Numbered from the stretch's first letter, positions 17,228-26,954 are shown. The stretch: DNA of 64,000 bases from Brevibacterium senegalense (GCF_000285835.1 NZ_HE978603.1:100327-164326), one strand, 5' to 3'. Notes: a model not told the origin generated them from the sequence alone. A program made the numbers and translations.

Positions 17228-18832
17228 TCAGAAGCCGCCGAAGCCCTTGGGCAACTTCGACAGATCGATGTCGTCCTCGCCCAGGTCGATGCCGCCGAAC
17301 GCGGCGCCCTTCTGCTGCGGTTCCTTGCCCTGGCGGCGCAGCTCTGCCAGCCGCGCCTCCTCCGCCCGCTTCGCCGGGTTGCCGGACTTGCCGGCGGGCT
17401 TCTTCTTGCCCTTCTTGCGCTTGGACGCACCGCCGGGTCCGCCCATCCCCGGCATCTGCGGCATGGCGGGCATGCCCGGTGCGGCCTGGGGGCCTCGGGA
17501 ACGGCCGCCGCCCATGCCGGGCATCCCCCCGCCGCCGCGCATCTGCTTCATCATCTTCTGCGCCTGCGCGAACCGCTCCATGAGCTGATTCACCTGGGTC
17601 ACGGTCGTGCCGGAGCCCTTCGCGATGCGCAGTCGGCGCGAGCCGTTCAGCAGCCTGGGGTTGGTCCGCTCCAGCGGGGTCATGGACCGCACGATCGCCT
17701 CGATCCGGTCGATCTCGTGATCGTCGAACTGCTCGAGCGCGGCCTTGTGCTCGCTCATGCCCGGCATCATGCTGAAGAGCTTCTTGACCGAGCCCATCTT
17801 CTTGAGCGCGGCCATCTGCGTGAGGAAGTCGTTGAGGTCGAAGTCCTCGCCGGCCTGGACCTTCTTGGCGAGCTTCTCCGTCTCCTTCTCGTCGAACGTG
17901 CGCTCCGCCTGCTCGATGAGCGTCATGATGTCGCCCATGTCGAGGATGCGGTCGGCCATCCGATCCGGGTGGAAGAGCTCGAAGTCCGTCATCTGCTCGC
18001 CGGTCGAGGCGAACATGATGGGCTTGCCCGTCACCTGCGCGACGGACAGTGCTGCACCGCCGCGCGAGTCGCCGTCCAGCTTCGAGAGGACGACGCCGGT
18101 GAAGTCGACGCCCTCGTCGAACGCCTGCGCGGTCGCGACCGCGTCCTGGCCGATCATCGCATCGATGACGAAGAGGATCTCGTCCGGGCTCACCGCGTCG
18201 CGGATGTCCCGCGCCTGCTGCATGAGCTCCTCGTCGATGCCCAGTCGTCCGGCGGTGTCGACGATGACGACGTCGTGGAGCTTGGACTTCGCGACCTCCA
18301 TCGCGTCCGTGGCGACCTTGACGGGGTCGCCCACACCGTTGCCGGGCTCCGGCGCGTAGACGAAGGCGCCGGCGCGCTCACCGACGATCTGCAGCTGGTT
18401 GACCGCGTTGGGCCGCTGGAGGTCCGCCGCCACCAGCATGGGGCGGTGGCCCTCCTGCTTGAGCCAGTGCGACAGCTTGCCCGCGAGCGTCGTCTTGCCC
18501 GCACCCTGGAGGCCGGCGAGCATGATGACGGTGGGCGGCCGCTTCGCGAACTGGATGCGACGGGTCTGCCCGCCCAGGATCTCGACCAGCTCCGCGTTCA
18601 CGATCTTGACGATCTGCTGACCCGGGTTGAGGGCCTGCGACACCTCTTCCGACAGCGCCCGCTCGCGCACGCTGCCGGTGAAGGCGCGCACGACGGGCAG
18701 CGCGACGTCCGCGTCCAGCAGGGCGCGGCGGATCTCGCGGATGGTCTGGTCGACGTCGGCTTCGCTCAGGCGGCCCTTGCCGCGCAGATTCTTGAAGGTC
18801 GACGTCAGCCTGTCGGACAGTGAGTTGAACAC
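17228..18832 (-). CDS. ffh: Signal recognition particle protein
   Basis: GTPase of the SRP that binds signal peptides on ribosomes and delivers them to FtsY. The N domain precedes a G domain with GLQGAGKTT near residue 107, DLQRPNAVNQL, VDTAGRLGID and SKLDGDSRGGAALS. The M domain is Met-rich (KKLFSMMPGM, FAQAQKMMKQM). The tail has a Gly/Met/Pro stretch and a Lys-rich segment (KRKKGKKK), seen in actinobacterial Ffh. The start is GTG with AGGAG at 4 nt. It lies 100 nt downstream of ftsY. Confidence 0.97.
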   Translation of the reverse strand: MFNSLSDRLTSTFKNLRGKGRLSEADVDQTIREIRRALLDADVALPVVRAFTGSVRERALSEEVSQALNPGQQIVKIVNAELVEILGGQTRRIQFAKRPPTVIMLAGLQGAGKTTLAGKLSHWLKQEGHRPMLVAADLQRPNAVNQLQIVGERAGAFVYAPEPGNGVGDPVKVATDAMEVAKSKLHDVVIVDTAGRLGIDEELMQQARDIRDAVSPDEILFVIDAMIGQDAVATAQAFDEGVDFTGVVLSKLDGDSRGGAALSVAQVTGKPIMFASTGEQMTDFELFHPDRMADRILDMGDIMTLIEQAERTFDEKETEKLAKKVQAGEDFDLNDFLTQMAALKKMGSVKKLFSMMPGMSEHKAALEQFDDHEIDRIEAIVRSMTPLERTNPRLLNGSRRLRIAKGSGTTVTQVNQLMERFAQAQKMMKQMRGGGGMPGMGGGRSRGPQAAPGMPAMPQMPGMGGPGGASKRKKGKKKPAGKSGNPAKRAEEARLAELRRQGKEPQQKGAAFGGIDLGEDDIDLSKLPKGFGGF

Positions 18833-18932
18833 AGCACTCCTCGCAGGATGGATTCAGTGGCCCCGCAGGGTCAGCTCACCAGGGTACCAATCGCGGCTGG
18901 GGCCGCCGCACACATGAGCCCCGCCGCACTCG

Positions 18933-20075
18933 TCACGCGTCGACGATCGCGTCGACGAAGCCGTGCGCGTCGAACGGCGCCAGGTCGTCCGCGCCCTCCC
19001 CCAGGCCGATGAGCTTGACCGGGACGCCCAGCGCGCGCTGGACGGCCACGACGATGCCGCCCTTCGCGGTGCCGTCCAGTTTGGTGAGGACGATGCCGGT
19101 GATGTCGACGGCCTCGGAGAACACCTTCGCCTGCTGCAGCCCGTTCTGGCCGGTCGTCGCGTCGAGGACCAGCAGGACCTCGTCGATCGCGCGGTCCTCG
19201 CCCAGCGGACGGGCGGCGACGCGCTTGACCTTGCCCAGCTCGTCCATGAGGCCCTTCTTGTTCTGGAGCCTGCCGGCGGTGTCGACGAGCACCACGTCCG
19301 TGCCCTCGTCGATGCCCCGCTGCACCGCGGTGTAGGCGACGGACGCGGGGTCCGCGCCCTCCTCACCGCGGACGGTCTCGACGCCCACGCGCGCACCCCA
19401 CGTGCTCAGCTGCTCCGCCGCCGCGGCGCGGAAGGTGTCCGCCGCACCCAGCAGGACGCTGCGGTCCTGCGCGACCAGGACGCGGGCGATCTTGCCCACC
19501 GTCGTCGTCTTGCCGGCGCCGTTGACGCCCACGACCAGGACGACGCGCGGTGAGCCGTCCAGGGGCTCCACGTTCAGCTCGCGGTCCATCGTCGGGTCGA
19601 CGGCGCGCACCAGCTCCTCGCGCAGCAGGCCGCGCAGCACCTCGGGCTCTCGGGTCCCCAGGACGCGGACCCGCTCGCGCAGGGCGTCGACGATCTCCGT
19701 CGTGGGGTCGACGCCGATGTCCGCCATGATGAGGAGGTCCTCGATCTCCTCCCATGTCTCCTCGTCGAGGGCGTCGCGGGACAGGAGGGTCAGCAGGCCG
19801 CGGCCCAGCGTCGTGTTCGACTTGGCCAGGCGGTCGCGCAGGCGGGCGAGCCGGGTCGTGGGCTCCGTGGGCTGCTCGAGGGCCGGCGCCGAGGTCGTGG
19901 CCGGCTCGCCGTCCTCGTCACCCGGTCCGGCCTCGCCCGGGGTGCTGGGCACCCCCGGGGCCGTCTCCGTGTCGAGGGTCCGGCGGCGGCGCTTCGACGG
20001 GGCGAGCAGGAATGCTCCCCCGACGATGATGAGGAGGATCAGCAGGCCGATGCCTGCGTAGATGACGGGATCCAC
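18933..20075 (-). CDS. ftsY: Signal recognition particle receptor FtsY
   Basis: SRP receptor GTPase. An N-terminal membrane segment (IGLLILLIIVGGAFLL, about residues 8-24) and an acidic linker (the A region) precede the NG core. The core has GVNGAGKTTTVGKIA, ADTFRAAAAEQL, LVDTAGRLQNK and TKLDGTAKGG. The true membrane segment is an actinobacterial trait absent from E. coli FtsY. The start is GTG with AGGAG at 7 nt. It pairs with ffh downstream and smc further upstream. Confidence 0.97.
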   Translation of the reverse strand: MDPVIYAGIGLLILLIIVGGAFLLAPSKRRRRTLDTETAPGVPSTPGEAGPGDEDGEPATTSAPALEQPTEPTTRLARLRDRLAKSNTTLGRGLLTLLSRDALDEETWEEIEDLLIMADIGVDPTTEIVDALRERVRVLGTREPEVLRGLLREELVRAVDPTMDRELNVEPLDGSPRVVLVVGVNGAGKTTTVGKIARVLVAQDRSVLLGAADTFRAAAAEQLSTWGARVGVETVRGEEGADPASVAYTAVQRGIDEGTDVVLVDTAGRLQNKKGLMDELGKVKRVAARPLGEDRAIDEVLLVLDATTGQNGLQQAKVFSEAVDITGIVLTKLDGTAKGGIVVAVQRALGVPVKLIGLGEGADDLAPFDAHGFVDAIVDA

Positions 20076-20105
20076 GTGTCAGCTCCTGTCGGATCGTCGC
20101 GGTGG

Positions 20106-20129
20106 GCGGCCGATCGACCGATCGGCCGC
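20106..20129 (-). terminator. Stem-loop between the small membrane gene and ftsY
   Basis: 11-bp inverted repeat GCGGCCGATCG / CGATCGGCCGC separated by 2 nt, between the stop of the 20151 gene and the ftsY start. It could terminate or attenuate transcription entering ftsY. Confidence 0.5.
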
Positions 20130-20150
20130 GGGTGGGCACGGCCTTGGGAC

Positions 20151-20552
20151 TCAGCGGGTGCGCGAGCCGAACAGCAGTGCGAAGGTCGTGGCGGGTCCGG
20201 TCCCGGACTCCGGGATCTTCCAGTGGCGGGTCCGCGGGCGCAGTGAAGCCAGGGGCGGTGCGGCGTGTCGGGCAGGCTGGGGGCGCAGCACGTAGGCGTG
20301 CTCGCGCATCGCGGTGACCGCGGCCTGCTCCCGTGTGGCCAGCGACGCGGTCTCGTCGTCGCCGAAGTAGCCCACGACCTCGTCGTCGTAGCCGGTCCAC
20401 CCCTGCGGGAGCCGGAACCGGTCGCCCTCCGGTGATCCGAAGCGGCCCTCCCGCCGCATGCCGGGCAGTGCCACGAGCAGGACGATGACGAGGCCGACCG
20501 CGAAGGTGATCGCCAGCCCGACGATGACAGCGAGGAAGCCGCCCGTACTCAT
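20151..20552 (-). CDS. Small single-pass membrane protein, unknown function
   Basis: A 133-residue product with one N-terminal membrane segment (FLAVIVGLAITFAVGLVIVLLVAL, most of residues 6-29) and a cytosolic, Arg/Pro-rich remainder containing GWTGYDDEVVGYFGDDE. I do not recognise a family. It lies between smc and ftsY on the same strand, so it probably belongs to that group. Codon use and GC look like the neighbours, which supports a real gene. Confidence 0.65.
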   Translation of the reverse strand: MSTGGFLAVIVGLAITFAVGLVIVLLVALPGMRREGRFGSPEGDRFRLPQGWTGYDDEVVGYFGDDETASLATREQAAVTAMREHAYVLRPQPARHAAPPLASLRPRTRHWKIPESGTGPATTFALLFGSRTR

Positions 20553-20755
20553 CGGGCGGCTCCGTGCATCTGGGGGCCGGTCATGGGGAAGGGGCGCTCC
20601 TCGCGGTCGTGCGGGTCCCTGTGCCCGTTACACGACGGGCGGGACCGATGGTCGCGGCCAGTCTATACGTGCGCCTCCCGCCTGCGGGCGGTCCGCCGCG
20701 GCAGTCGACCCAGATCACAGTCATCTCTGAGGGTTCGACCCGGACACGCGGGTGC

Positions 20756-23700
20756 CTACCGCGCAGCGGCCGACTGCGCGGCGGGAGCCGCAGTGGCCTC
20801 GGGCTCGTGCTCCAGCCGCTGGGAGATGACGCGCGAGATCCCGTCGCCATGCATCGTGACCCCGTAGAGCGCGTCCGCGATCTCCATCGTGCGCTTCTGG
20901 TGGGTGATGACGATGAGCTGGCTGGACTCCTGCAGCTCCCGGAAGATCGTGAGGAGGCGGGACAGGTTCGCGTCGTCCAGGGCGGCCTCGACCTCGTCCA
21001 TGACGTAGAACGGGCTGGGCCGGGCCTTGAAGATCGCGACGAGCATCGCGACGGCGACCAGCGATCGCTCGCCGCCGGACAGGAGGGAGAGCCGCTTGAC
21101 GCGCTTGCCGGCCGGCCGCGCGCTCACCTCAACCCCGGTCGTGAGCATGTCGTCCGGGTCCGTGAGGTCCAGCGAGCCCTCACCGCCGGGGAACACGCGG
21201 GAGAAGATGTCCGCGAACTCCCGCTGCGTGTCGCGGAACGCGTCTTCGAACACCTGCTGGACGTGCGCGTCGACGTCCTTGACGAGGCCCATGAGCTCCG
21301 ACCGCGTCTGCTCGACGTCCGTGATCTGGCGCTCCAGGTAGTCGTGCCTCTCCTGCAGGGCCGCGAACTCCTCGAGGGCCAACGGGTTCACCTGTCCGAT
21401 CGAGGACAGTTCCTTCTTCGCCTTCGTGAGCGCCCGCTCGACGTCCGCCCGGACGTACGGGGTCGTCTCGACCTGAGGCTCTTCCTGCGCGTCGTACGTC
21501 TCCCGGTCCTGTCCGTCCTCCGGTCCCGAACTCTGATCAGCCCCCCGCTGCGCGGTCGGGACAGCTCCGCGCTTCGACTGCGGCGGGTCGAGGACGGGCA
21601 CGGGCAGGTGCGGGCCGAACTGCTCGACGAGGTTCTCCGCGCTCAGGCCCGCCTCTTCGACTGCGCGCCGCTCCAGTTCCTCCAGCTGCACGAGGTGGCG
21701 CTCGCGCTCCAGCCGGGCCGCGTGCTCCTTGTCCGCCGCCTGCGTCAAGCGGGTCGAGGCGTCCGCCCGCGCGGTGCGCAGCCGGGAGACCTCGCCCTCG
21801 AGGCGTGCCCGCTCGCCGGAGCGCAGGGCCAGGGCCTCCTCCGCCTCCCGCTGCCAGGCACCGGCGCGCTCGGCCACACCGGCGGCGATGCGGGCGATGT
21901 GCTCCGCACCTTCCGCCTGCCGTCTGCGCGTCTGCGCCACGCGCGCGGCCTGTGCCCGGGCGGCCTCCTCCTGGTCGGCCTGCCGCCGGAGTGCGCGGAC
22001 GCGGTCGGCTAGGAAGCCCACCTGGTCCTCGGCGGACTTGAGGCCCACGCGGGCGTCGACGGTCCGTTCACTCAGGGCCGATCGCGCGTCCGCCAGCCGG
22101 TCCCGCTCCTGGGTGTCCGGCTCCTCGCTGCGGTCCTCGGTGCTGTCGGCCTCCGCGAGTGCGCGACGTGCGCCCTCGAGTTCTGCTGCGGCCCGGTCCC
22201 GACGCTGGCGGGCCTGCGTGATCGAGTCCGCCGTCGCCGAGGCCCGGGACCGCAGCCGTTCGAGCTCACCGGCCGTGCGGGCCAGTTCCTCGCCGGCGGC
22301 CACGATGGACGCGTCGGAGTCGTGGAGGGCGGCGAGCGCGTGAGACTCCGCCTGCCGGGCCGGCGCCAGGCGCGCGTCGACATCCGCGATCTGCTCGTCG
22401 AGCCGGGCCAGCCGTGGTTCCAGTTCTGCCAGTTCCGCGAGTGTCTCGTCGAGGGCCGCGCGGGCGGCGATCTGCCCGGCCTCCGGGGTGCCCGCCCGTG
22501 CGGTGCGGCCGTGTGCCAGGACGGTCCCGTCGAGGGTGATGACCGTGTCCCCCGCGTGCGTGGCCAGGTGGGCGAGCGCGGCGTCGCGGTCGCCTGCGAT
22601 GTGGACGCCCGTGAGTGCCCGGGCCAGCGCGGCGGCCAGGTCGGGGGCCTCGGCGGTGACGACGGCCGCGGCGGGGGTCGTCTCCCCCGGTCCCGGTGCC
22701 GTGGTCGGGGTGGGTGCCGTGGGTGCGGGCCGGGACGCGTCCGGGGCCTCCGGGTGGACGACGTCGAGGAGGCCGTCGTCGCCCACGTGGTCGAGTGCGG
22801 CCAGGGCCGCGTCCCGGTCCGTCGCGAGGATCGCACCGGAGAGGGTGCCCAGAGCGGCGGTGGCGGCCACCTCGCAGCCGGGGACGATCATGAGCTCCTG
22901 CGCGACGGCGCCGCGCAGGCCGGGCAGCCCTGCCTCCAGCAGGTCCTCCAGACCGGCCGTCAGGCGGCTGCTGGCGCGCTGCCCCTCCGCCTGCGCCTCG
23001 AGCCGGGAGCAGGCGGTGCGGGCGGTCGTGCGTTCCTCGATGAGCTGGGCGCGCTGGTCGGTCAGTTCCCGGACCGCGGCCTCGGCCTGTGCGTGGGCCT
23101 CGTCCAAGCGGGTCTCCCCCGCCTCGCACTGGGCAAGCGTCTGCTGCGCGGCCTCGACGGCCGTCTGGGCGCGGGCGATCGCCTGGTCGGAGCCCGCGTC
23201 CTCCGTCTCCAGGGAGGACAGGGCTGATTCCGCATGCTCCAGCGAGCGGGCGGCGACCGCGATGCCGGACTCCAGCTCCGCGCGCTTGCGCAGGCGGGCG
23301 GCGATGCGGGCGCGCTCGGCGGCCAGTTCCTGCTCGGCGGCGGTGAGGCGGGATTCGATGTCCGCCTTCTGGTCCGTGATCTCCTTAAGCGATGCGGACC
23401 GCTGCTGGGCGTCCTCCTGGGCCTCGGCGTGCTCGGCTTCGAAGCGCTGCGCTCGCTCGCGCAGGGCGTCCGGGGATTCGCCGGCGCTGCGCTGCTGCTG
23501 GGCTGCGGAGCGCAGCATCCCGACCCGGTCGCCGGCGCGCTGGGACAGCGCCGTGGCGCGCGCGTGCGCGGCGGCGATCTGCGCGCGGCGCTCGTGGGCG
23601 GCGTCCGTCTGGGCGTCGAAGGATGTGCGAGCGGCCTCGGCGGTCTCGATCTCCGCATCCAGCCGCCGCACCTCCTCCTCGAGGGCGCGGCGCTGCTGGG

Positions 23701-24451
23701 CGGGGTCGGTCTCCGGGGTCGTCGCGGCGATGCGGGCCTGCAGACGCACGACGTCGTCGGCCAGCAGGCGGGCGGAGGCATCGCGGACGACGGCCTGGAC
23801 GACCTGGGCGCGCTGCGCGGCGCGGGCCTGCCGCCCCAAGGGACCCAGCTGCCGGGCGAGCTCCGCGCGCAGGTCCGCGAGCCGGTCGAGGTTGGTCTGC
23901 AGACCCGTGAGCTTGCGGAGCGCCTTCTCCTTGCGCTTGCGGTGCTTGAGGACGCCGGCGGCCTCCTCGATGAAGCCGCGGCGCTCGAACGGGTCCGCGT
24001 GCAGGATCGCGTCGAGGCGCCCCTGGCCCACGATGACGTGCATCTCCTTGCCCAGTCCGGAGTCGCTCAGCAGCTCCTGGATGTCCAGCAGCCGGGCGGG
24101 CTCCCCGTTGACCCGGTATTCGCTGCCGCCGGAGCGGAAGAGGGTGCGGGAGATCGTCACCTCGGTGTAGTCGATGGGCAGGGCGCCGTCCGTGTTGTCG
24201 ATCGTCAGGGCGACCTCCGCGCGACCCAGCGCCTGCTTCTTGGCGGTGCCGGCGAAGATGACGTCCTCCATCTTGCCGCCGCGCAGGTTCTTCGCACCCT
24301 GCTCCCCCATGACCCACGCCAGGGCGTCGACGACGTTCGACTTGCCGGAACCGTTGGGACCCACGACGCACGTGATGCCGGGCTCGAACTCGAGCTTCGT
24401 GGCCGACGCGAAGGACTTGAATCCGCGCAGCGTGAGGGTCTTGAGATGCAT
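20756..24451 (-). CDS. smc: Chromosome segregation protein SMC
   Basis: ATPase that compacts and aligns chromosomes with ScpA and ScpB. The N-terminal head has KSFASATKLEFEPGITCVVG and Walker A GPNGSGKSN at residue 31, then VVGQGRLDAILHADPFERR. Two long coiled-coil arms flank a hinge near residues 510-660, which carries a Pro/Thr/Ala-rich insertion (APTAPTPTTAPGPG). The C-terminal head has the ABC signature LLSGGERSLVAVA and Walker B VMDEVEAALDD. The length is 1,231 residues. -10-like TAGACT lies 9 nt before the ATG. Normally mutM is next to smc; here 4.6 kb of accessory genes intervene. Confidence 0.97.
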   Translation of the reverse strand: MHLKTLTLRGFKSFASATKLEFEPGITCVVGPNGSGKSNVVDALAWVMGEQGAKNLRGGKMEDVIFAGTAKKQALGRAEVALTIDNTDGALPIDYTEVTISRTLFRSGGSEYRVNGEPARLLDIQELLSDSGLGKEMHVIVGQGRLDAILHADPFERRGFIEEAAGVLKHRKRKEKALRKLTGLQTNLDRLADLRAELARQLGPLGRQARAAQRAQVVQAVVRDASARLLADDVVRLQARIAATTPETDPAQQRRALEEEVRRLDAEIETAEAARTSFDAQTDAAHERRAQIAAAHARATALSQRAGDRVGMLRSAAQQQRSAGESPDALRERAQRFEAEHAEAQEDAQQRSASLKEITDQKADIESRLTAAEQELAAERARIAARLRKRAELESGIAVAARSLEHAESALSSLETEDAGSDQAIARAQTAVEAAQQTLAQCEAGETRLDEAHAQAEAAVRELTDQRAQLIEERTTARTACSRLEAQAEGQRASSRLTAGLEDLLEAGLPGLRGAVAQELMIVPGCEVAATAALGTLSGAILATDRDAALAALDHVGDDGLLDVVHPEAPDASRPAPTAPTPTTAPGPGETTPAAAVVTAEAPDLAAALARALTGVHIAGDRDAALAHLATHAGDTVITLDGTVLAHGRTARAGTPEAGQIAARAALDETLAELAELEPRLARLDEQIADVDARLAPARQAESHALAALHDSDASIVAAGEELARTAGELERLRSRASATADSITQARQRRDRAAAELEGARRALAEADSTEDRSEEPDTQERDRLADARSALSERTVDARVGLKSAEDQVGFLADRVRALRRQADQEEAARAQAARVAQTRRRQAEGAEHIARIAAGVAERAGAWQREAEEALALRSGERARLEGEVSRLRTARADASTRLTQAADKEHAARLERERHLVQLEELERRAVEEAGLSAENLVEQFGPHLPVPVLDPPQSKRGAVPTAQRGADQSSGPEDGQDRETYDAQEEPQVETTPYVRADVERALTKAKKELSSIGQVNPLALEEFAALQERHDYLERQITDVEQTRSELMGLVKDVDAHVQQVFEDAFRDTQREFADIFSRVFPGGEGSLDLTDPDDMLTTGVEVSARPAGKRVKRLSLLSGGERSLVAVAMLVAIFKARPSPFYVMDEVEAALDDANLSRLLTIFRELQESSQLIVITHQKRTMEIADALYGVTMHGDGISRVISQRLEHEPEATAAPAAQSAAAR

Positions 24452-24460
24452 GGTGGGTGA

Positions 24461-24466
24461 AGTCTA
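24461..24466 (-). promoter_or_regulatory. Candidate -10 for smc
   Basis: TAGACT on the minus strand, 9 nt before the smc ATG, implying a near-leaderless transcript. No SD sequence precedes the ATG. Confidence 0.4.
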
Positions 24467-24582
24467 TCCAGCCGCGGGTTCCCGGGGCTCCGTGCACGTG
24501 TGCGGAGCTCGGGTGCACGGGTGCGGGAGCAGAGGGGTGGTGGCCGTTGCGGGGAAGCGGATCTCGCGCGCACAGCCCGCAC

Positions 24583-24873
24583 TCACAGGTGCCGTGCCGG
24601 ATCCATCATCTGGTGCAGGATCCGAATCACGTCCACGCCGTCCGACCCCGCCATGTAGAACAGCAGGTGCCTGCCGACGCTGTACTGACGGTATCCGTCA
24701 CGGAGTTCGTCGCACGCCCGCCCACGTCGCGGATCATCAGCGATGCGTTCGATGGCCGCCCTGATGTCCATCACATAGATCTCAGCCTGACCGACGTCCC
24801 AGCGCTCCGCGGTGTAGTCCCAGATCGAGGAGAGATCCAGGCGCGCGGCCGGTGTCAGGCGATAGCGGGTCAC
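24583..24873 (-). CDS. parE: RelE/ParE-family toxin
   Basis: A 96-residue protein with the ParE pattern: RYRLTPAARLDLSSIWDYTAERW at the start, AIERIADDPRRGRACDEL in the middle and HLLFYMAGSDGVDVIRILHQ before the Met-rich end. ParE toxins poison DNA gyrase, while RelE relatives cut mRNA; the sequence fits ParE better. Its start overlaps the antitoxin stop by 4 nt (ATGA), the normal coupled order with antitoxin first. Confidence 0.9.
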   Translation of the reverse strand: MTRYRLTPAARLDLSSIWDYTAERWDVGQAEIYVMDIRAAIERIADDPRRGRACDELRDGYRQYSVGRHLLFYMAGSDGVDVIRILHQMMDPARHL

Positions 24874-25103
24874 GACTTCTTCGCGGCGATGAAAGCGTCG
24901 AAGTCGAAGGGCTCGGCAGCACCGCTCTCCTCACCCGCGACGAGGGCCGCTCGCAATGCGGCGACGCGTGTCTCCTGGTCCTCCAACAACCGGAGGCCGG
25001 CTCGGACGACCTCGCTCGCAGAGCGATAGCGCCCCGAAGATACTTCTCGTGACAAGAACTCCGCGAAGTGATCGTCCAAGCTGATTGATGTGTTCTGCGC
25101 CAT
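24870..25103 (-). CDS. parD: ParD-family antitoxin
   Basis: A 77-residue partner of ParE. The N-terminal ribbon-helix-helix (NTSISLDDHFAEFLSREVSSG) is followed by YRSASEVVRAGLRLLEDQE, the core ParD signature, and an acidic C-terminal toxin-binding tail. The ATG at 25103 has no SD; a TATTAT box 6 nt upstream suggests a leaderless transcript. An inverted repeat overlapping that box is a probable site for autorepression by the ParD-ParE complex. Confidence 0.9.
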   Translation of the reverse strand: MAQNTSISLDDHFAEFLSREVSSGRYRSASEVVRAGLRLLEDQETRVAALRAALVAGEESGAAEPFDFDAFIAAKKS

Positions 25104-25109
25104 GACCCG

Positions 25110-25128
25110 ATAATACCAATAATTGGTA
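25110..25128 (-). promoter_or_regulatory. parDE promoter/operator
   Basis: Perfect inverted repeat TACCAAT-A-ATTGGTA at 25114-25128 abuts and overlaps the -10 candidate TATTAT (25115-25110), 6 nt before the parD ATG. This AT-rich patch stands out from the GC-rich surroundings. Confidence 0.6.
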
Positions 25129-25150
25129 CAGGCGCGGTAGCAGGCTTCCG

Positions 25151-26806
25151 TCAATCGTTCAGCTGGATCACTCCGCCGTCGTCGACGGTGAAGGCGCCCG
25201 CCTCCAACCGCCGAGCCAGGTCCGAGAGCCACACGCGGTACGACGAGTACGCTGGCGGCGGAGTGGGCCCGTCGACGGGCAGGTGGATGATCTGGCCCGT
25301 CTCGCCCGCCGGCAGCGGAGCGAGGTCGATCGCGTGGCCCTCGCCCTCTGCGGAAGTGAACTGCAGCCAGCCGCGGCAGTTCACGATCGCCCGGACCCTG
25401 TCCGGTTCCATCCAGTCGATCGTCTCGTCCACGTCATCGCCCACGGCATCGGCCACGGCATCGGCCAGCAGATCCGACTGCTCGATCATCGCCCGCGCGC
25501 TCAGAAGGGTGTGGTGGTCGACGAGGTCCAGCAGCTGCGTCGGGTTGTCCTGACCATCATGGCGCAGGAGGCTCGCGACCAGGTCCTCCGGCAGTGGGTG
25601 CCCCACGGTGCGGGTCAGCTCATCGAGGTCATCCTGAGAGGCCGGGCCGCGCAGCGTCGCGAAGGCCGCAGGGCTCCGCTCCTCCAGCACGCGTTCGATG
25701 ATCGTCCACGATTCATCGATGGTGAGGGGCTCAGCCACGGCGGACAGCCACGCGGCGAACCTCTCGTCGTCCGTGACGGACCAGGACTCGGGCACCTCGA
25801 CGTCGAACTCCTCCTCGACCCAGGCGCGAAATGGTGCATGCGCGGCCGCCGTGTCCTCATCGTCCTCATCGACAGAGACGGGCTCGTCCCAGACCCACGG
25901 GGTCAGTTCGTCGTATCCGATCGCGATGAGGCGCAGGAAGTCGACGGGGTCATCCGCCAGGCGCTGCGGCGCGCCGCCCTCCGAGCTGAGCAGGACGGAG
26001 CGGGAGTCACCGGAAGGCGCGAACCAGAGTGCTGCGAAGCCGCCGGATCCGTCGGTCTCCGCGAGCGGGAGGAGTCTCCACGCATCCGGGGCGGCCGGGT
26101 CGAGCCAGCCGTCCGTCGACCGCGTCCCGGAGAACACCGCGCCCAGTCGGAACTCTCCCTCATACGGGGTGACGAACGGATCGTCGTCAGCATCGGTGCC
26201 GCCCCAGCGCTGGGCCTCCATGACCGACAGGGCCCGCCGCAGAGGCGCGGGCAGCTCGGTGCCCGGCGCCAGCCTCTCGACGAGACGCTCCTCGACGGAG
26301 GAGACACCCGGCATCGAGTAATCGTGGTCCTCCACCACGTGAGCGGAGGCGACCAGCAGGAGGACCGCATACTCGGACCCCATCTGGTCGCAGACGAGGA
26401 TCCACCGGTCGCCGGCAGGCCATGCCCGCACCGTCACGAGGCCCAGGGAGTCCATGAGGACCTGAAGCATCGTGCACGCGTGCGCGTCGTCGGAACCGGG
26501 CAGCATCGTGCTCTCGCCCCATTCCGCGGTGAGGGCGGCCACGGCCCCCTCCACCACCGGTGCGGAGTGCTCGCGCACCACGGCCTCGCGCGTGCCGTCG
26601 TCGTCTTCGAGGCTGGTGCTGCGGCTGAGCTCCACGATGCGGAGGTCAATGGTGTCCGAGGACATGACCTCGACTCCGTCGATGATCTCTTCGGCATCGC
26701 TGTCCGCACCCGTCTGCCAGGGCAGCGCGAGCATCTCCCGGACCACACCGATGAGGCCAGCAGGCGGCGCGCTGACGAAGGTCGTGAACAGGTCCTGGTC
26801 GGACAT
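25151..26806 (-). CDS. SUKH (SMI1/KNR4)-domain immunity-type protein
   Basis: A 551-residue protein. The C-terminal ~160 residues read as a SUKH domain: LRGPASQDDLDELTRTVGHPLPEDLVASLL, RHDGQ, then WLQF, DLAPLPAGETGQIIHLP and a final WLSDLARRLEAG. SUKH proteins are common immunity proteins against polymorphic toxins. The central region (about 245-360), with GWLDPAAPDAWRLLPLAE, IAIGYDELTPW and FRAWVEEEFDVEVPESW, is shared with the protein at 28093-29085. The N-terminal part is unrecognised. The ATG at 26806 has AGGAG at 5 nt. No toxin gene is seen nearby. Confidence 0.8.
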   Translation of the reverse strand: MSDQDLFTTFVSAPPAGLIGVVREMLALPWQTGADSDAEEIIDGVEVMSSDTIDLRIVELSRSTSLEDDDGTREAVVREHSAPVVEGAVAALTAEWGESTMLPGSDDAHACTMLQVLMDSLGLVTVRAWPAGDRWILVCDQMGSEYAVLLLVASAHVVEDHDYSMPGVSSVEERLVERLAPGTELPAPLRRALSVMEAQRWGGTDADDDPFVTPYEGEFRLGAVFSGTRSTDGWLDPAAPDAWRLLPLAETDGSGGFAALWFAPSGDSRSVLLSSEGGAPQRLADDPVDFLRLIAIGYDELTPWVWDEPVSVDEDDEDTAAAHAPFRAWVEEEFDVEVPESWSVTDDERFAAWLSAVAEPLTIDESWTIIERVLEERSPAAFATLRGPASQDDLDELTRTVGHPLPEDLVASLLRHDGQDNPTQLLDLVDHHTLLSARAMIEQSDLLADAVADAVGDDVDETIDWMEPDRVRAIVNCRGWLQFTSAEGEGHAIDLAPLPAGETGQIIHLPVDGPTPPPAYSSYRVWLSDLARRLEAGAFTVDDGGVIQLND

Positions 26807-26954
26807 GGTGCTCCTGATCAGCGAGGGGCGAGTCTCTCGCGACAGTCTGCCAGTCCTCCTCACACCATCACGGATCACGTCACTGAAAGTTGCCGGTGAT
26901 CATCGCGCTCCACGCTCGCCCTGTGGGCATCAGCAGCCTGCGGGTGGTTCAGGA

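Noticed and set aside
22488-24170. Open frame of 560 codons opposite smc
   Set aside because: Composition is dominated by Ala, Ser and Arg and mirrors SMC codons; no start signal and no recognisable domain.
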